The notes below the pieces were generated by a model that saw only the letters and a list, made by a program, of their open reading frames with translations, made no database searches and was not told the DNA's origin. A program made the translations under genes and the position numbers. Positions 48,257 through 58,852 of a stretch of 64,000 nt of DNA are shown in pieces. Each line of letters opens with the position of its first letter. Position 1 is the stretch's first letter. The stretch spans positions 5,427,558-5,491,557 of the forward strand of contig JAUPFP010000007.1 in the NCBI GenBank assembly GCA_036925085.1, read 5' to 3'. The stretch is from Brachycybe producta. Taxonomy: Eukaryota > Arthropoda > Diplopoda > Playtdesmida > Andrognathidae.

Positions 48257-49118
48257 TTAATGTTCTAAAACATTGGAACAATTAGAGTAATTTCGTTAAT
48301 AAATATATAAATATAAATAATAAATAATTATCTAATACGACAATGTACGGAATCGTGTGATAATTTGTCATCAGACATCACATCTAATGTAACCGTAACT
48401 TTATTCAATGTGAAACGCATGTCATACGAGCTCGTATATATGCATGCCACATGTTCCACCATAATTACGTCTGTTTAAAAAAAAAGAGGACTAGATGTAT
48501 GATTTCAGAAACATCAACCAACAACAACATACAATAGGTGTATGCATTTAGAACAAGCTGCATATCTGGCCTCATGATTCAGTGACGAATAGATGTTTTG
48601 ACTGGTGAGTGGTTGATGCCAGACTTGACATTGTCAGCTGTTAAAAAAACAGCAACAACCAACAACAAAACCACACATCACGTGGTTGGATACGTTTTGT
48701 AAAGCATACAATATAAACGTTATACATTGCAAAACATGCAAATAGAACATTAAAAATATAGAACAGTCATTATTAATTTCCAAAGTAACATCCAAGAATG
48801 AAATGGATTTAGAAACTAGAAGTGTAAATAAATCACGTAAAATAATTCTGGGATTAGTGGACGCAGAGGCTTAATCAACTCCTAGGCTAAGTTGATCCAA
48901 GAGCTAAGTGTACCCCAAGGCTACATAACCAAGGCATATGAGTGGGTATAATGAACATATTAAGGGGTAAGGATTTTGTTAAAAAAATAGTGAAGAAAAA
49001 TTCAGCACGTGTCAAACATACTGAAAACGCTTGCAAAAGTTAGAATTTACATGTTACACCTATGGTATTATATAAAATTTGGTAGCCTATTTTAACATGT
49101 TGTAACTCGGCTGGAAGA

Positions 49119-49320
49119 CGTGCGCGCATGTGTATGCAAATGTACACACGTGCGCGCAGGTGTATATACACATGTACACATGTTAGCGCATGTGTATGCG
49201 CATGTACACATGTGCGCGCATGTGTATGCGCATGTACACATGTGCGCGCATGTGTACGCACATGTACACGTGCGCGCATGTGTATGCATATATGCACGTG
49301 TGTGCATTTGTAAGTAGATA
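49119..49320. repeat. 30-bp alternating purine-pyrimidine minisatellite
   Basis: About six copies of a unit built on CATGTACACATGTGCGCGCA then TGTGTATGCG. Nearly every step alternates purine and pyrimidine and many sub-blocks are palindromic (ACATGT, GCGCGC, CATATATG). Open frames on both strands here are artefacts of the repeat. Confidence 0.85.
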
Positions 49321-50080
49321 AACACATGTGTTTACTCACGTACATGACATACATAGTTACATGTGATGCGCATGCGCTATTTATGTGTAATAATAAAGTT
49401 TAAAATTAGAATAAGTCACATGTATTTTAACATACAAAAAATAATAACAGAACATAGAAAGGAACACCCCTGATAAATAATAGGAATAGTCCCCCTTTCA
49501 GATGCTACAACTGGAAAGAGGAAGAATCTCGATTTTTTTAAAAAAAAAATACGTTTTTAAAAAATCGAAATTTTATACATAAGATCACTAAAATTTCAAT
49601 TTAGATTCATTGTCAGAAAGTGTACATCATTTTAGATATGATGACATTTTGTTGTAGGTCGTCCCGTTTTCGAGTTGTTTGACCCACAAAAATGTATGAC
49701 CAAAAACTAAAAATTTCATAAAAAAAAATAACCCCTGGGTAAAATTTTCTGATTGTTTGTCAGGAACATCATATTGACCCACTGAATCAAATGAAAAAAA
49801 TGCTGCATGTCTTTATCTAATTCCGTTCTTGAGTTGTTCGACCCACAAACTCGGGAATACAGACATCCTTTTTTGCCCATTTTTTTTTGCTCTTGTCAAA
49901 AGTTAAGCAGCAGATTTAAAGCTAAAAAACGACTGTGTAGTTTAGCCTTTATTGAGAAAAACGTTATGAATTAATAGCAAGTGTTACCTTTTTACTTACA
50001 TATTGACATTGCATCCTCATTTCTTCCATATTGACAATTTAAAGCATATTAATATGTTTGAAGTCTGATACCGTCGAGTG

Positions 50081-50086
50081 TATAAG
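50081..50086 (+). promoter_or_regulatory. TATA-like element upstream of P450 copy 4
   Basis: TATAAG lies 88 bases before the start codon, in a block conserved upstream of copy 3 but interrupted upstream of copy 5. Confidence 0.45.
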
Positions 50087-50168
50087 CAGGTATATCCATT
50101 TATTAAGTGAGGGTTTGAGAGAGAGGAAAAGTTTTTTTGTGAAGTAAGTTTTTTTTTCACCAACAGAA

Positions 50169-53100
50169 ATGGATTTCTCCAATGTTTTTAGTACTCTTTT
50201 GATTGCACTTGTTGCACTTATATTTTATGAAGCCTATTCTCGTTACAAACGGTTCCAATTCTTTAAAAAGTTGGGATTTCCAGGACCAGAACCTAATTTA
50301 ATACTTGGAAATCTTTCGCAACTGCGGTTCGGTTCTGATGGACCAGCTAAAACTATGGAAAAGTGGAGACAAAAATATGGAAAGATTTTTGGGTATTTTT
50401 TGGTTGGCATTCCTACATTAGTCATAACAGATTTAGATCTCATCAAACAAATCACAATCAAAGATTTTCAGATATTTCCTGATAGATTACCATTGAATAG
50501 TAATTTTGACCTAGGCATTTTGGGAAAGCCTCTTATTTTTGCGACGGGTGCCAGGTGGAAGCACGTTCGAAAGACATTGTCACCAGCGTTCAGTGCTAGC
50601 AAACTCAGACATCTAATTCCCATCATGAAAAGAGCCGTGGAAGATTTCGGGAATGAATTGACAAAAGTGGCTTACCGCGAGAAAGAGTTTGATATTTACG
50701 ATCGGTTTCAACGTTTGACGTTGGATGTCATTGGAGAGTCTTCATTGGCCATGAAGATCAACTGCCAAAAGGTCAAGGAAAGTAAGCTTTACGAGGATGT
50801 TAAAAGAATTGTGATGTTTGACAGAAGCGGTTCAACTTTCCTAGGGTCTTTGGTGACACGTTTTCCAGTACTAACTAGGTTGCTGACATTTCTCGCAAGA
50901 AATAAACCATTTGGGAAAAGTGTGCAGAGTCTGGTTGGTAATCTAAAATCCGTCATTCGTGTGAGACGTGGCGAATGTATGGTCAAGACTGTAGACATGC
51001 TACAATTGATGTTAGAAGCAGCTGCTGAAGACCAGAAATTGCCAGCTACGCATGGAGCGAAATCAATGACTGATGACGAACTAATCGGGAATTGTTCCAT
51101 ATTCATTTTGGCTGGTTTTGAAACAACTGCAACAGCTTTGGGCTATTTGTCGTATGTGTTGTCAAACCATCCCGATGTGCAGGACAAAGTTTACAAAGAA
51201 ATGCTCGAAAATGTTAAGGTATTACTTAAAGCATTTAAACATGTTTAGACGTGTCTGAACTAGTTTTGAAAACCACTTGAAACATATTCAGAATATGTTA
51301 GAAAATTAGAAGAATATTAATTTTTTAAGTCAAATATGAATTGAAGCTTAATTGTTTCTAATATATGTATGTACAGCATGTGACCTTCAACTAATTTTTG
51401 GATAAGTTTTACAGAATCGTCTGTTATTTTTTTTTTTCTTAATATTTTAGATTTGTTAGCTTTTAAAACTTTTTTATAAATTTTTTTAATGTTTATTACT
51501 GAGCCATTCGAAATAAGAAGTATTTCTTCTACTTTTTAGTTATATTTAGTCGAGAATTTATTATTTTAAGTTGTGAACTACTTTCACAAGGTTATTTTAA
51601 AAGTGTACAAATCTTTTTGTGAATTGGTCACATTTTAGCTCAAATCTTATGGTCCGTTTCCATTGAAGCCCATGATGAGTTCGTAACATGACCTTAACTA
51701 AAAAAAATTTTTTTCACTGATTATAAAAACTTTATTCATTTTTGTCCCAGAAAGCATTAACACATACAGAAATTAATTGTTGAATCAAAGGTGTGTCCAC
51801 GTGCTCATGATGTGATAGGATCAACGATTCAACATAGTACAAGTTGAGCGAAAGAATGGATTAGTGATGGGCGATTTCGATTCGATATTTTGATATATCG
51901 ATATTTTTTTTAAATATCGAATATCGAAATTTTTAACTCAAGTTACTCAACTTTCTACACAGGCATCTGTAGACAGCTTCAAAATTTCTTTGGCTCCGCC
52001 CTTTTATGAGCATCAGACCAAATATCAACCAGTTAGAAATAAAAGAGGTGGAGCATATGACATCAGACCCAGTAACAAACCAATTAGAAATGGATGATGC
52101 TCATAAAAGGGCGGAGCCAAAGAAATTTTGAAGCTGTCTACAGATGCCTGTACTGTCTACGTCGTCATTATGCAGGTTATTACACTTGTTGAATGTCATC
52201 CACGTCGTTTTAGAATGATTTCACATACTTTTGTTGACACCTCTAGCTAAGTATAGCTAGTAAGTAGAAACATGAAATATTAAATTATTAATTATGACGC
52301 CAGCTATGTCTGTTCCATCAGAACAAATATTTTCACCAGCTGCACAAATCATTTCGGCCAGGAGAAATCGCCTAAACCCCAAAAATGCTGATATGATAAT
52401 CTTCCTTCATAAAAACTGAAATTCTGAAATCTCTCAATCATTTAAGTTTTTTCTTATTTAATATAATTTTTGTCATTTAACTTATTCTGATGTAAATTAA
52501 AATAAAAGTGCCGTGTCAAATAGTTTATGCAATTTTATTAAATTATGCATTGGATGTTAAACTAATGCAATCATTAGATGAAAAAAATTATTTTTTAAAA
52601 ATTGATACGATACTCTATATATTGATATTTTGTATGAAAAAATCGAAATCGTCGATACCAATACACATACTGATATCGCCCATCACTAGAATGGATGGCT
52701 AACAAAGAGAAACACCCTTTTATATGCTTGGACCGGTGTACATCTACAAGGTGTAACCCGGTCCAAGTGACCACGGTCCCAAAGGTATCACTCTGCCGAT
52801 CAAGTCCAAATATAGAGGGAGGGAGAGACAGAGATGAGTCATGCACCCCCAGGCTAGCGTTCTGGAGGAATCATGACTCACTGGGTGTTACAAGTATGAT
52901 TCAAAGAACGTACAAAAAACCAATGACATTTAAAGGAAGATGTCTTCCATTTAGCTTCAAAAAGCAGACGATTCACTTTTGGGCGTTTTTTTTTTAACAT
53001 GATGTTACTTTCTAGATATTACAGGCAAGTAAGCACAACAAAATACAGTCGCGAGTTTTGAGAAAAACTTCTCTTCCCCAGGTCCCCTTGAAAGGTAAAA

Positions 53101-56020
53101 ATCATCATGTATATGATTGATATTTGCACTTCTACATTCTTGAACTTTGTACCCGAAGCAAAAACTGGTGCTCCTTAATAGAGACCTACATAAAGCCCAT
53201 GGGCCGGCATTTTTATATTAAAGACCCATGGGCCTGGTGGGTTTTGTGGGCCTGGTGGGCTTCGTGGGCCTGGTGGACTTTGTGGGCCTGGTGGGCATCA
53301 TGGGTTTGGAAGGCATGTCATCATTTCTCTCATGGGTTCTTTACAAATGTATAGAACTGATCCACATATTATTTCACACATTAATAAAAGTATAACATAT
53401 TCCTCACTGATCAATCAATAAAATAAACATTAAAGCCGTTAATAGGGCAGTTTTTTTTTCTTCGTAAGCATGCAAACTTGTGAACCATTTAGTGTGGAAA
53501 TTAGAGACCTACACAAAGCCCATGGGATGGTGGGCGTTTGAGCTGGGCTTGGATCAGCATATTTTTGTTAAAGGCACATGGGCATGGTGGGCTTCATGGG
53601 CATGGTGTGCTTTGTGGGCCTGGTGGGCCTCATGGGCCTGGTGAGCTTAATGGGCCTGGTGGGCTTTATGGGATTTGTGGGCCTGGTGGGCTTTGTGGGT
53701 GTGGTGGGCTGGGCCCAGCATAAAGTCTCATGGGTTGGGCTGGGTCCAGCATAAAGTCTCATGGGTTGGGCTGGGCTTAAAATGTTTACTCAATGTAGGT
53801 CTTGTGAGCTTTTGATGTTGACTATTTTCTGACCAACTTGTAGATGGTGTTTTCTGTGACTCGTTTCTTCTCTTGATCGCGCAGTGCCCGCACGAAGAAG
53901 ATCCGAGTCACAGGAGTAGCTGGATGGAGTTAGATTATGATCATCCTCCTGCATGGGGGTGAAATCGATGCAGAAGAATGGTGGCCATCCTGCCCTCTGT
54001 CGACGCTGATATACATCTTCTCCTGGAATGTAATTATATTATCCATCGAAGATGTTATAGCTGCATCAGGATCTGTATGCGCTCTTTACTTTATGGTATC
54101 TCCAGCCTCTGTAGAGAAGTTATTAGTTTCGGAACATAAAGACAACGCTGTTTCTCATTGTAACACTTTTATTCATCTTTGTAAAGAAATACTAAGAATA
54201 CAAAGATGAATTGTTTCGTTAAAGAAGCGTCCTCATGCCCAAGATGTGGTACGGAATAATATCTACGTAATACAAAGTTTAGAGCAAAGACAAGGACGAG
54301 GAACAACGAGGAACACGGTCCTTTTATACCTTGGACCTGTGTACACTTACAAGGTGTAACCAGGTCCAAGTGACTATGGTCCTAAGTGTATCACTCCGCC
54401 ACTTTGATGTGCATCAGAAGTGTGAGTCAGAGAGGAGGGAGGGACAGGTAGGAGTTGTTTACCCCCCAGGCTATGGTTTTGGTGGGAACGGGAGTTGCTG
54501 GGTGTTACAGTCTCTACTCCTTAAGGCCTTCCTAGAGCTCAACAACGATTTCTAAAAAATATTTCTGAAATGAAAACTAGAGTTCTATTCTTAATGTTTT
54601 CCAGGAAGCTCAACAAAACCTCTAAAATGAAAATTCTGAAATAATGAACACCATCTAGTGAAAGTATGTGTAAGTTTGCAATGCATTTTCACATGGTTGC
54701 ACTGCCACAGTGCTGCCAGTTTTTTTTTAGTTTTCTGTTTTCAGAACTCTGCAATAATTTTAAAAACATTATTTCAGAACCTTCTGAAATGGGTCAATTT
54801 TTAGAAGAAAAAAGTTCTAAAAGCCATCATTTCAAAAGGTTTTGTTGAGCTCTAGGAAGGCCTTAGTATAATCATTTAGTAATTTTGCACACCTATTTCT
54901 GCGCTGTAAGTTGTGTGCCTGATTTTTGATTGTTGATTTAGTATTCTGGATTGAAATTGGAGAGGAATGTTTGCAACATGAGTCAATAAACATTATAGAA
55001 ATCCAAAAAAAAACAGATTTTTATTAAGGTCATGCTGCAGCCACTCGTGAGTATAAGTAGAAACAAACCATAGTGATGTTATTTATTATTTTTAAATAGG
55101 ATGCTCTGAATGTGGCATATGAGGATGTATATGCCCTTCCATACTTGGACCAAGTGATTAATGAAACCCTCCGTTTATATCCACCTGTTTGGACAGTTGG
55201 TAGATACAACCATCAAGAATATGTTATTGATGGAAAGAAAATACCTGCAAATGTGAAAATCGAAATTCCCATCTGTGCCATTCATCGTGATCCAGAGTTC
55301 TGGCCAGAGCCTGACAAGTTTGATCCAGAAAGGTAATTAATGCAAAAAATTGATATATTTTCAAACAAAGTTTTATTTTTTTGTTTTTATGCAACAAAAA
55401 CATGCATTTTAAAACAATTTTAAGATTTATTTAAAACTATAAAAATAACAACCGATCTACAGAGATTTATTTTTATTTTGTATTACATTGGGGCTCGTTA
55501 TATGGAACTACTTAGTATCGATGTATGTCCTCCTACACAGACTCCACTTCTAACGTACACTGTATATGCGTTCGCACATTGCAAGAATATTTAACTAAAG
55601 TGACTTCAGTATCTCTTGTGTCGATACCGGTACTCCTCTGAACCGTTTATGTATCAAAACTTCTAACACTATATCGTTTACACGTACAAAGTTTTCTAGT
55701 GTGTACTTGGCTTAACAACAAGTATTTATTATTACTATTACTAATGTATTATTTGCTTATTTTCTTCAATACAATTTAGATTTTCACCTGAAAACAAAGT
55801 GAATATTCATCCAGCAGCACATATTCCTTTTGGAATTGGTCCCAGAAACTGTATTGGAGTGAGATTTGCACTGCTTGAGATCAAACTTACACTGATTCGA
55901 TTGTTACGTGAATATCGTTTGGTGCCTTCGGAAAACTTCGTTCTGGAACGATTTATTCCATCAGCAGTATTCGTTCCTAAAAACGGGGTCTTTGTTAAAT
56001 TAGAATCACGAACAGCATAA
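50169..56020 (+). CDS. Cytochrome P450, CYP3 clan, copy 4 (507 aa)
   Basis: Membrane-anchored haem-thiolate monooxygenase; substrate unknown. Exons are 50169-51218, 55100-55332 and 55780-56020. Intron 1 (3881 nt, AAG|GTATTA to AAATAG) is swollen by nested transposons; intron 2 is 447 nt. N-terminal anchor residues about 5-22 precede [10 protein letters not shown]. Then come GARWKHVRK in the C-helix, AGFETTATA in the I-helix (from 315), ETLR (372-375), FDPERF and [10 protein letters not shown] with Cys452. No stops or frameshifts were seen. It is the intact close relative of pseudogene copy 3 and shares intron 2 structure with copy 5. Whether the very large intron 1 is spliced correctly is not known from sequence. 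Confidence 0.94.
51959..52151. mobile_element. Palindromic ACAGGCA MITE, copy D
   Basis: The ends read ACAGGCATCTGTAGACAGCT and its inverse, then GGCTCCGCCCTTTTATGAGC arms. Flanks CTTTCTAC and CTGTCTAC match at 7 of 8 bases, suggesting an 8-bp target duplication. Nested inside the hAT relic. Confidence 0.88.
52297..52419 (+). pseudogene. hAT transposase C-terminal dimerisation fragment
   Basis: The frame gives [20 protein letters not shown] and then [19 protein letters not shown] before TGA. This is the hAT-family C-terminal dimerisation signature (P-A-x-S-V-P-S-E-x-x-F-S-x-A and the R-N-R-L-x-P following). The upstream catalytic region is gone. It lies at the expected 3' side of the hAT relic. 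Confidence 0.88.
53225..53312. repeat. GGGCCTGGTGGGCTT minisatellite, block 1
   Basis: About five 18-bp units such as GTGGGCCTGGTGGGCTTC. It is preceded by TAGAGACCTACATAAAGCCC, which also precedes block 2. Found only in intron 1 of copy 4. Confidence 0.85.
53575..53775. repeat. GGGCCTGGTGGGCTT minisatellite, block 2
   Basis: About ten 18-bp or 9-bp units, later changing to GGGTTGGGCTGGG-type units with AGCATAAAGTCTCAT duplicated. GC-rich, unlike the surroundings. The open frames across it are repeat artefacts. Confidence 0.85.
54159..54509 (-). mobile_element. Solo LTR (351 bp), minus orientation
   Basis: Inverted ends TGTAACAC and GTGTTACA. On the minus strand it shows TATAAAAGGACC (about 54330) and AATAAAAGTGTTACA at its 3' end, the usual promoter and polyadenylation layout. 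It shares the AAGGTGTAACCAGGTCCAAG block with 51718-52892. No matching target duplication was found. Confidence 0.75.
54521..54866. mobile_element. MITE with 25-bp terminal inverted repeats
   Basis: The left end is TTAAGGCCTTCCTAGAGCTC followed by AACAA; the right end is TTGTTGAGCTC followed by TAGGAAGGCCTTAG. The inner arms also match loosely (TTTCTGAAATG and CATTTCAGAA). The outer context is shared with copies 3 and 5, so its right edge coincides with the edge of the intron insertion. Confidence 0.8.
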
Positions 56021-56278
56021 AATCTTGTTACGTGCCTATTTTTTTTTGGTGGTAGCATATAAGTTTCACTTTATCTTACTTTATGGATAAATTTTTATAA
56101 ATTTACGTTATTATTTCATGTAAATCTTTATTGAAATCAAAAAGTACATATCTTGTGTATATTGTCAGTTTTGGTTTTAATAATTTTTTTAATTACTAGT
56201 TGAAATTGATATGCAGTAATCTACTTTTTTATCAGGCTGATATGTACGGCTCGTATGCCGATATTCTTGCCATATAAC

Positions 56279-56284
56279 AATAAA
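56279..56284 (+). terminator. Candidate polyadenylation signal of P450 copy 4
   Basis: AATAAA about 260 bases after the stop, also present downstream of copy 3. A nearer AATAAA was not found. Confidence 0.4.
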
Positions 56285-56471
56285 TTCACAGGTTCTTTTG
56301 GATGGCTTTCAGTTGATAAAAAAAAAACTTTAAGACAAAGTTGACACATTTTTTACTTAAAGATGTTCAAACAAAGTATTTTTTTTATTTCAATAAAGAT
56401 TTCCATGAAACATTGACAGAAATGGATGAAATTTAGCCGTAACGTGGTTGCTATTAATTTTTCTATAATGG

Positions 56472-56726
56472 TGGGGCCACACTAACGTTAACGTCTAGCG
56501 TCCATTATCGCAATAATTAAGGCGTCAAACATATAGATTAAACTATGCGGTAAATGACGTGCTACATCGCTTTGATGTGTCAAAAAGACCGCCACCCGAG
56601 TTATCGCCTAACGTCTAACACCGTTAATAATGCCGATAATACATTAGCGCGTTAAGTCGTGGCTACACCTGTGTTTAATGTCAAATAACGCGACAATTAA
56701 CGGCATTAGACGTTAGTGTGGTCCCA
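56472..56726. mobile_element. MITE with GGGGCCACACTAACG ends
   Basis: The left end TGGGGCCACACTAACG and right end CGTTAGTGTGGTCCCA are inverted with one mismatch. Flanking TATAA on both sides is single in the copy 3 flank (near 47197), so a roughly 5-bp duplication is plausible. Confidence 0.75.
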
Positions 56727-57337
56727 GTATAACTGTATACCTCCATTATTGTACTATTTCTTAAGTATGCTTTTATGCAAGTAACAATCATGTGAAGATT
56801 ATTGTCGAAGCATGCAATTTGCATTGTCAAATTATGAAGTGCATATGAACCCATTAGAATAATCTCCCAAAGTACACTGATTGAATTTTAGCTGCTTATT
56901 AAAATCAGTGTCAGACTGATATCATAAAACTAAGGTTATAGTTATAAATTTTAATTGTTAATTAATGTTCTAAAACATATTGGAGCAATTTGAGTAATTT
57001 CGTTAATAAATATATAAATATAAATAATAAATAATTATCTAATACGACAATATATACGGAATCGTGCGACAGTTTGTCATCTGACATTGCATCCAATATA
57101 ACCGTAACCGTATTCAATGTGAAACGCATGTCATACGAGTTCGTATATATGCATGCCACTTGTGAAACTATTGTCTTTTTTTAAAAAAGAATAGAACCAG
57201 ATGTGTAATTTCAGAAACAATAACATACAATAGGTAATTATTAACTTTTAAATAAGGCAATTTATGCAATTGGAACACAATGCTTATCAAGCCTCATGAA
57301 TATGATTCAGTGACAAACAGATGTTGTGACTGGTGAG

Positions 57338-57718
57338 CAGGGCTGGTTCTATGCGTAGGCGACGTAGGCAGTTGCCTACGGCAGTACATTCTTAAGGGCG
57401 GCATTTTCTGGAGCAGAAAACATTTATTTTCTAAAAAAAAGTTTGTCTAGAAAATGTAATAAACGAAACGGTTAATTTATTTTATAGCGCCAGTTATAAA
57501 ACTTATTCTTAGTTATATTATGGTTGTGATTTACTATTATTCAGCTCGCTTCAATAGCCAGCATTTTTCATAGGGGGTTTCTCTCGCTATGCTCGCGTTT
57601 ATTTATCAAAAATGTGTAACACGGTCTTGTGCTGCTTAGAGTTTAGTTATGTTTCTTGTTTTTGCGGCGGCATAATTACATATCACCTACACATGAAAAA
57701 TCTCTCAAACCGCCACTG
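57338..57718. mobile_element. hAT-like MITE with perfect 8-bp target duplication
   Basis: Flanked by CTGGTGAG on both sides (57330-57337, 57719-57726). The ends CAGGGCTGGTT and AACCGCCACTG pair at 8 of 11 positions. The equivalent flanks at about 42120 and 48600 carry the uninterrupted site, which proves insertion after duplication. Confidence 0.88.
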
Positions 57719-58069
57719 CTGGTGAGTGGTTGATGCCACAGACTTGACATTGTCAGCTGTCAAAAAACAGCAACAACCAACAACAATAACACACCCCACA
57801 TGGTTGAATACGTTTTATAAAATATAAACATATTAAAAAACATTATAAACATTAAAAGAGAACAATAAAAATATAGAACAGGCATTATTCATTTCCAAAG
57901 TAACATATCCAAGAATTGAAATGGATTTAGAAACTAGAAGATTAAATGGTTCACTTAAAATAAAATAATGCTGGGATTAGTGGACCCAGAGGCTTAATTG
58001 ACCCTTAGGCTAAGTTGTTCCAAGGGCTAAGTGTACCCCAAGGCTACGTGGGTAGCACTGCAGTATAAC

Positions 58070-58264
58070 CACAGGCAAGTGTGCCCACTAGTAAACTTTT
58101 TTGGCCCCGCCCTTTTATGAGCGTCAGACCAAATATCAAACAATTAGAAATTGAAAAAGGCGGGGCATGTGACATTAGACCAAGTAGCAAACCAATTAGA
58201 AATTGAAGACACTCATAAAAAGGCGGGGCCAACAAAATTTTACTGCTGGGCACACTTGCCTGTG
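58070..58264. mobile_element. Palindromic ACAGGCA MITE, copy E
   Basis: The ends read CACAGGCAAGTGTGCCCA and TGGGCACACTTGCCTGTG, then GGCCCCGCCCTTTTATGAGC arms. Flanks GTATAACC and GTATAAAC match at 7 of 8. It is absent from the aligned flank before copy 4. Confidence 0.88.
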
Positions 58265-58852
58265 TATAAACGGCCAATAGTGAAAAAATCCAGCACGTGC
58301 CAAACATACTGAAAATGTTTGCAAAAGTTAGAATTTACGTGTTACGTGGTTAGCCTATTTTAGCCACTTTTTTCAGAAAATGAGTTTAAAGTTGCATTTT
58401 TTCTGTATCAATCTATTGTAGAGGAGCCAACTAAACAGATATTGTGAATATTCAAAGCAGTTTTTACACTTGAAAAGGTCAGCAAAGTAAGCCATTAATC
58501 TTCTCTTAACTTTAAAATCATTTTCCCCAAAAAAGTATTTTTTTGAGTTGTGCCACTCTTACAGCCGAGGTGCGATGCGTGTGTAGCCCGCGCCCCACTA
58601 GCCTCTTTAAAAGCCATCTACACAAGTAATGTGAGAAACACGTGAAAACTCGTTTCATGTGCAAAGATATACGAGTTTGAATTTCATAAAAAAAAACTGG
58701 TGAAAAGTAGAACACACGTGACCCCCGCCTATTCACTATCATAGGCGGGTGCCACGTTTGTTCTGTTTATCACCAGGTGAAATTCTCAAAAAGCCTAAAG
58801 ATAACTTTGAGTCGTATTTCTGGAAAGATTGTTAATTATTGTGTGTATATTA

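Larger units (their letters stand above)
48257..50168. other. Duplicated 5' flank of P450 copy 4
   Basis: 48261-48620 and 48790-49080 align with 56960-57330 and 57900-58370 before copy 5. From 49119 to about 49900 this flank has its own sequence: an alternating purine-pyrimidine minisatellite and two diverged copies, about 160 bp apart, of a GAGTTGTTTGACCCACAAA motif (about 49672 and 49832). Confidence 0.6.
51862..52688. mobile_element. hAT transposon relic with 8-bp target duplication
   Basis: Terminal inverted repeats TAGTGATGGGCGAT and ATATCGCCCATCACTA are flanked by GAATGGAT on both sides (51854-51861, 52689-52696). It is 827 bp long and contains MITE copy D and the end of a transposase gene. 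It sits inside the LTR at 51718-52892. Confidence 0.92.
51718..52892 (-). mobile_element. Solo LTR, minus orientation, interrupted by a hAT element
   Basis: The right end GTGTTACA and the block ACAAGGTGTAACCCGGTCCA match the LTR at 54159-54509. On the minus strand this gives a TATA-like TATAAAAGGGTG followed by a leader. The left part (ACTTTATTCATTTTTGTCCC) matches the other LTR's end. Copy 5's intron lacks it, joining at ATGATTCAAAGAACGTAC. The left boundary is approximate. Confidence 0.65.

Noticed and set aside
49040-49354. Long open frames on both strands with His/Thr/Cys-rich repeats
   Set aside because: They coincide exactly with the alternating purine-pyrimidine minisatellite, which is open in several frames by composition.
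53538-53762. Collagen-like Gly/Pro-rich open frame and its antisense Pro/Thr-rich counterpart
   Set aside because: Produced by the 18-bp minisatellite inside an intron; no start context, splice sites or homology.
54156-54210. Retroelement internal region next to the minus-strand LTR
   Set aside because: Neither side shows a primer-binding site or a polypurine tract next to the LTR ends, so it is treated as a solo LTR.
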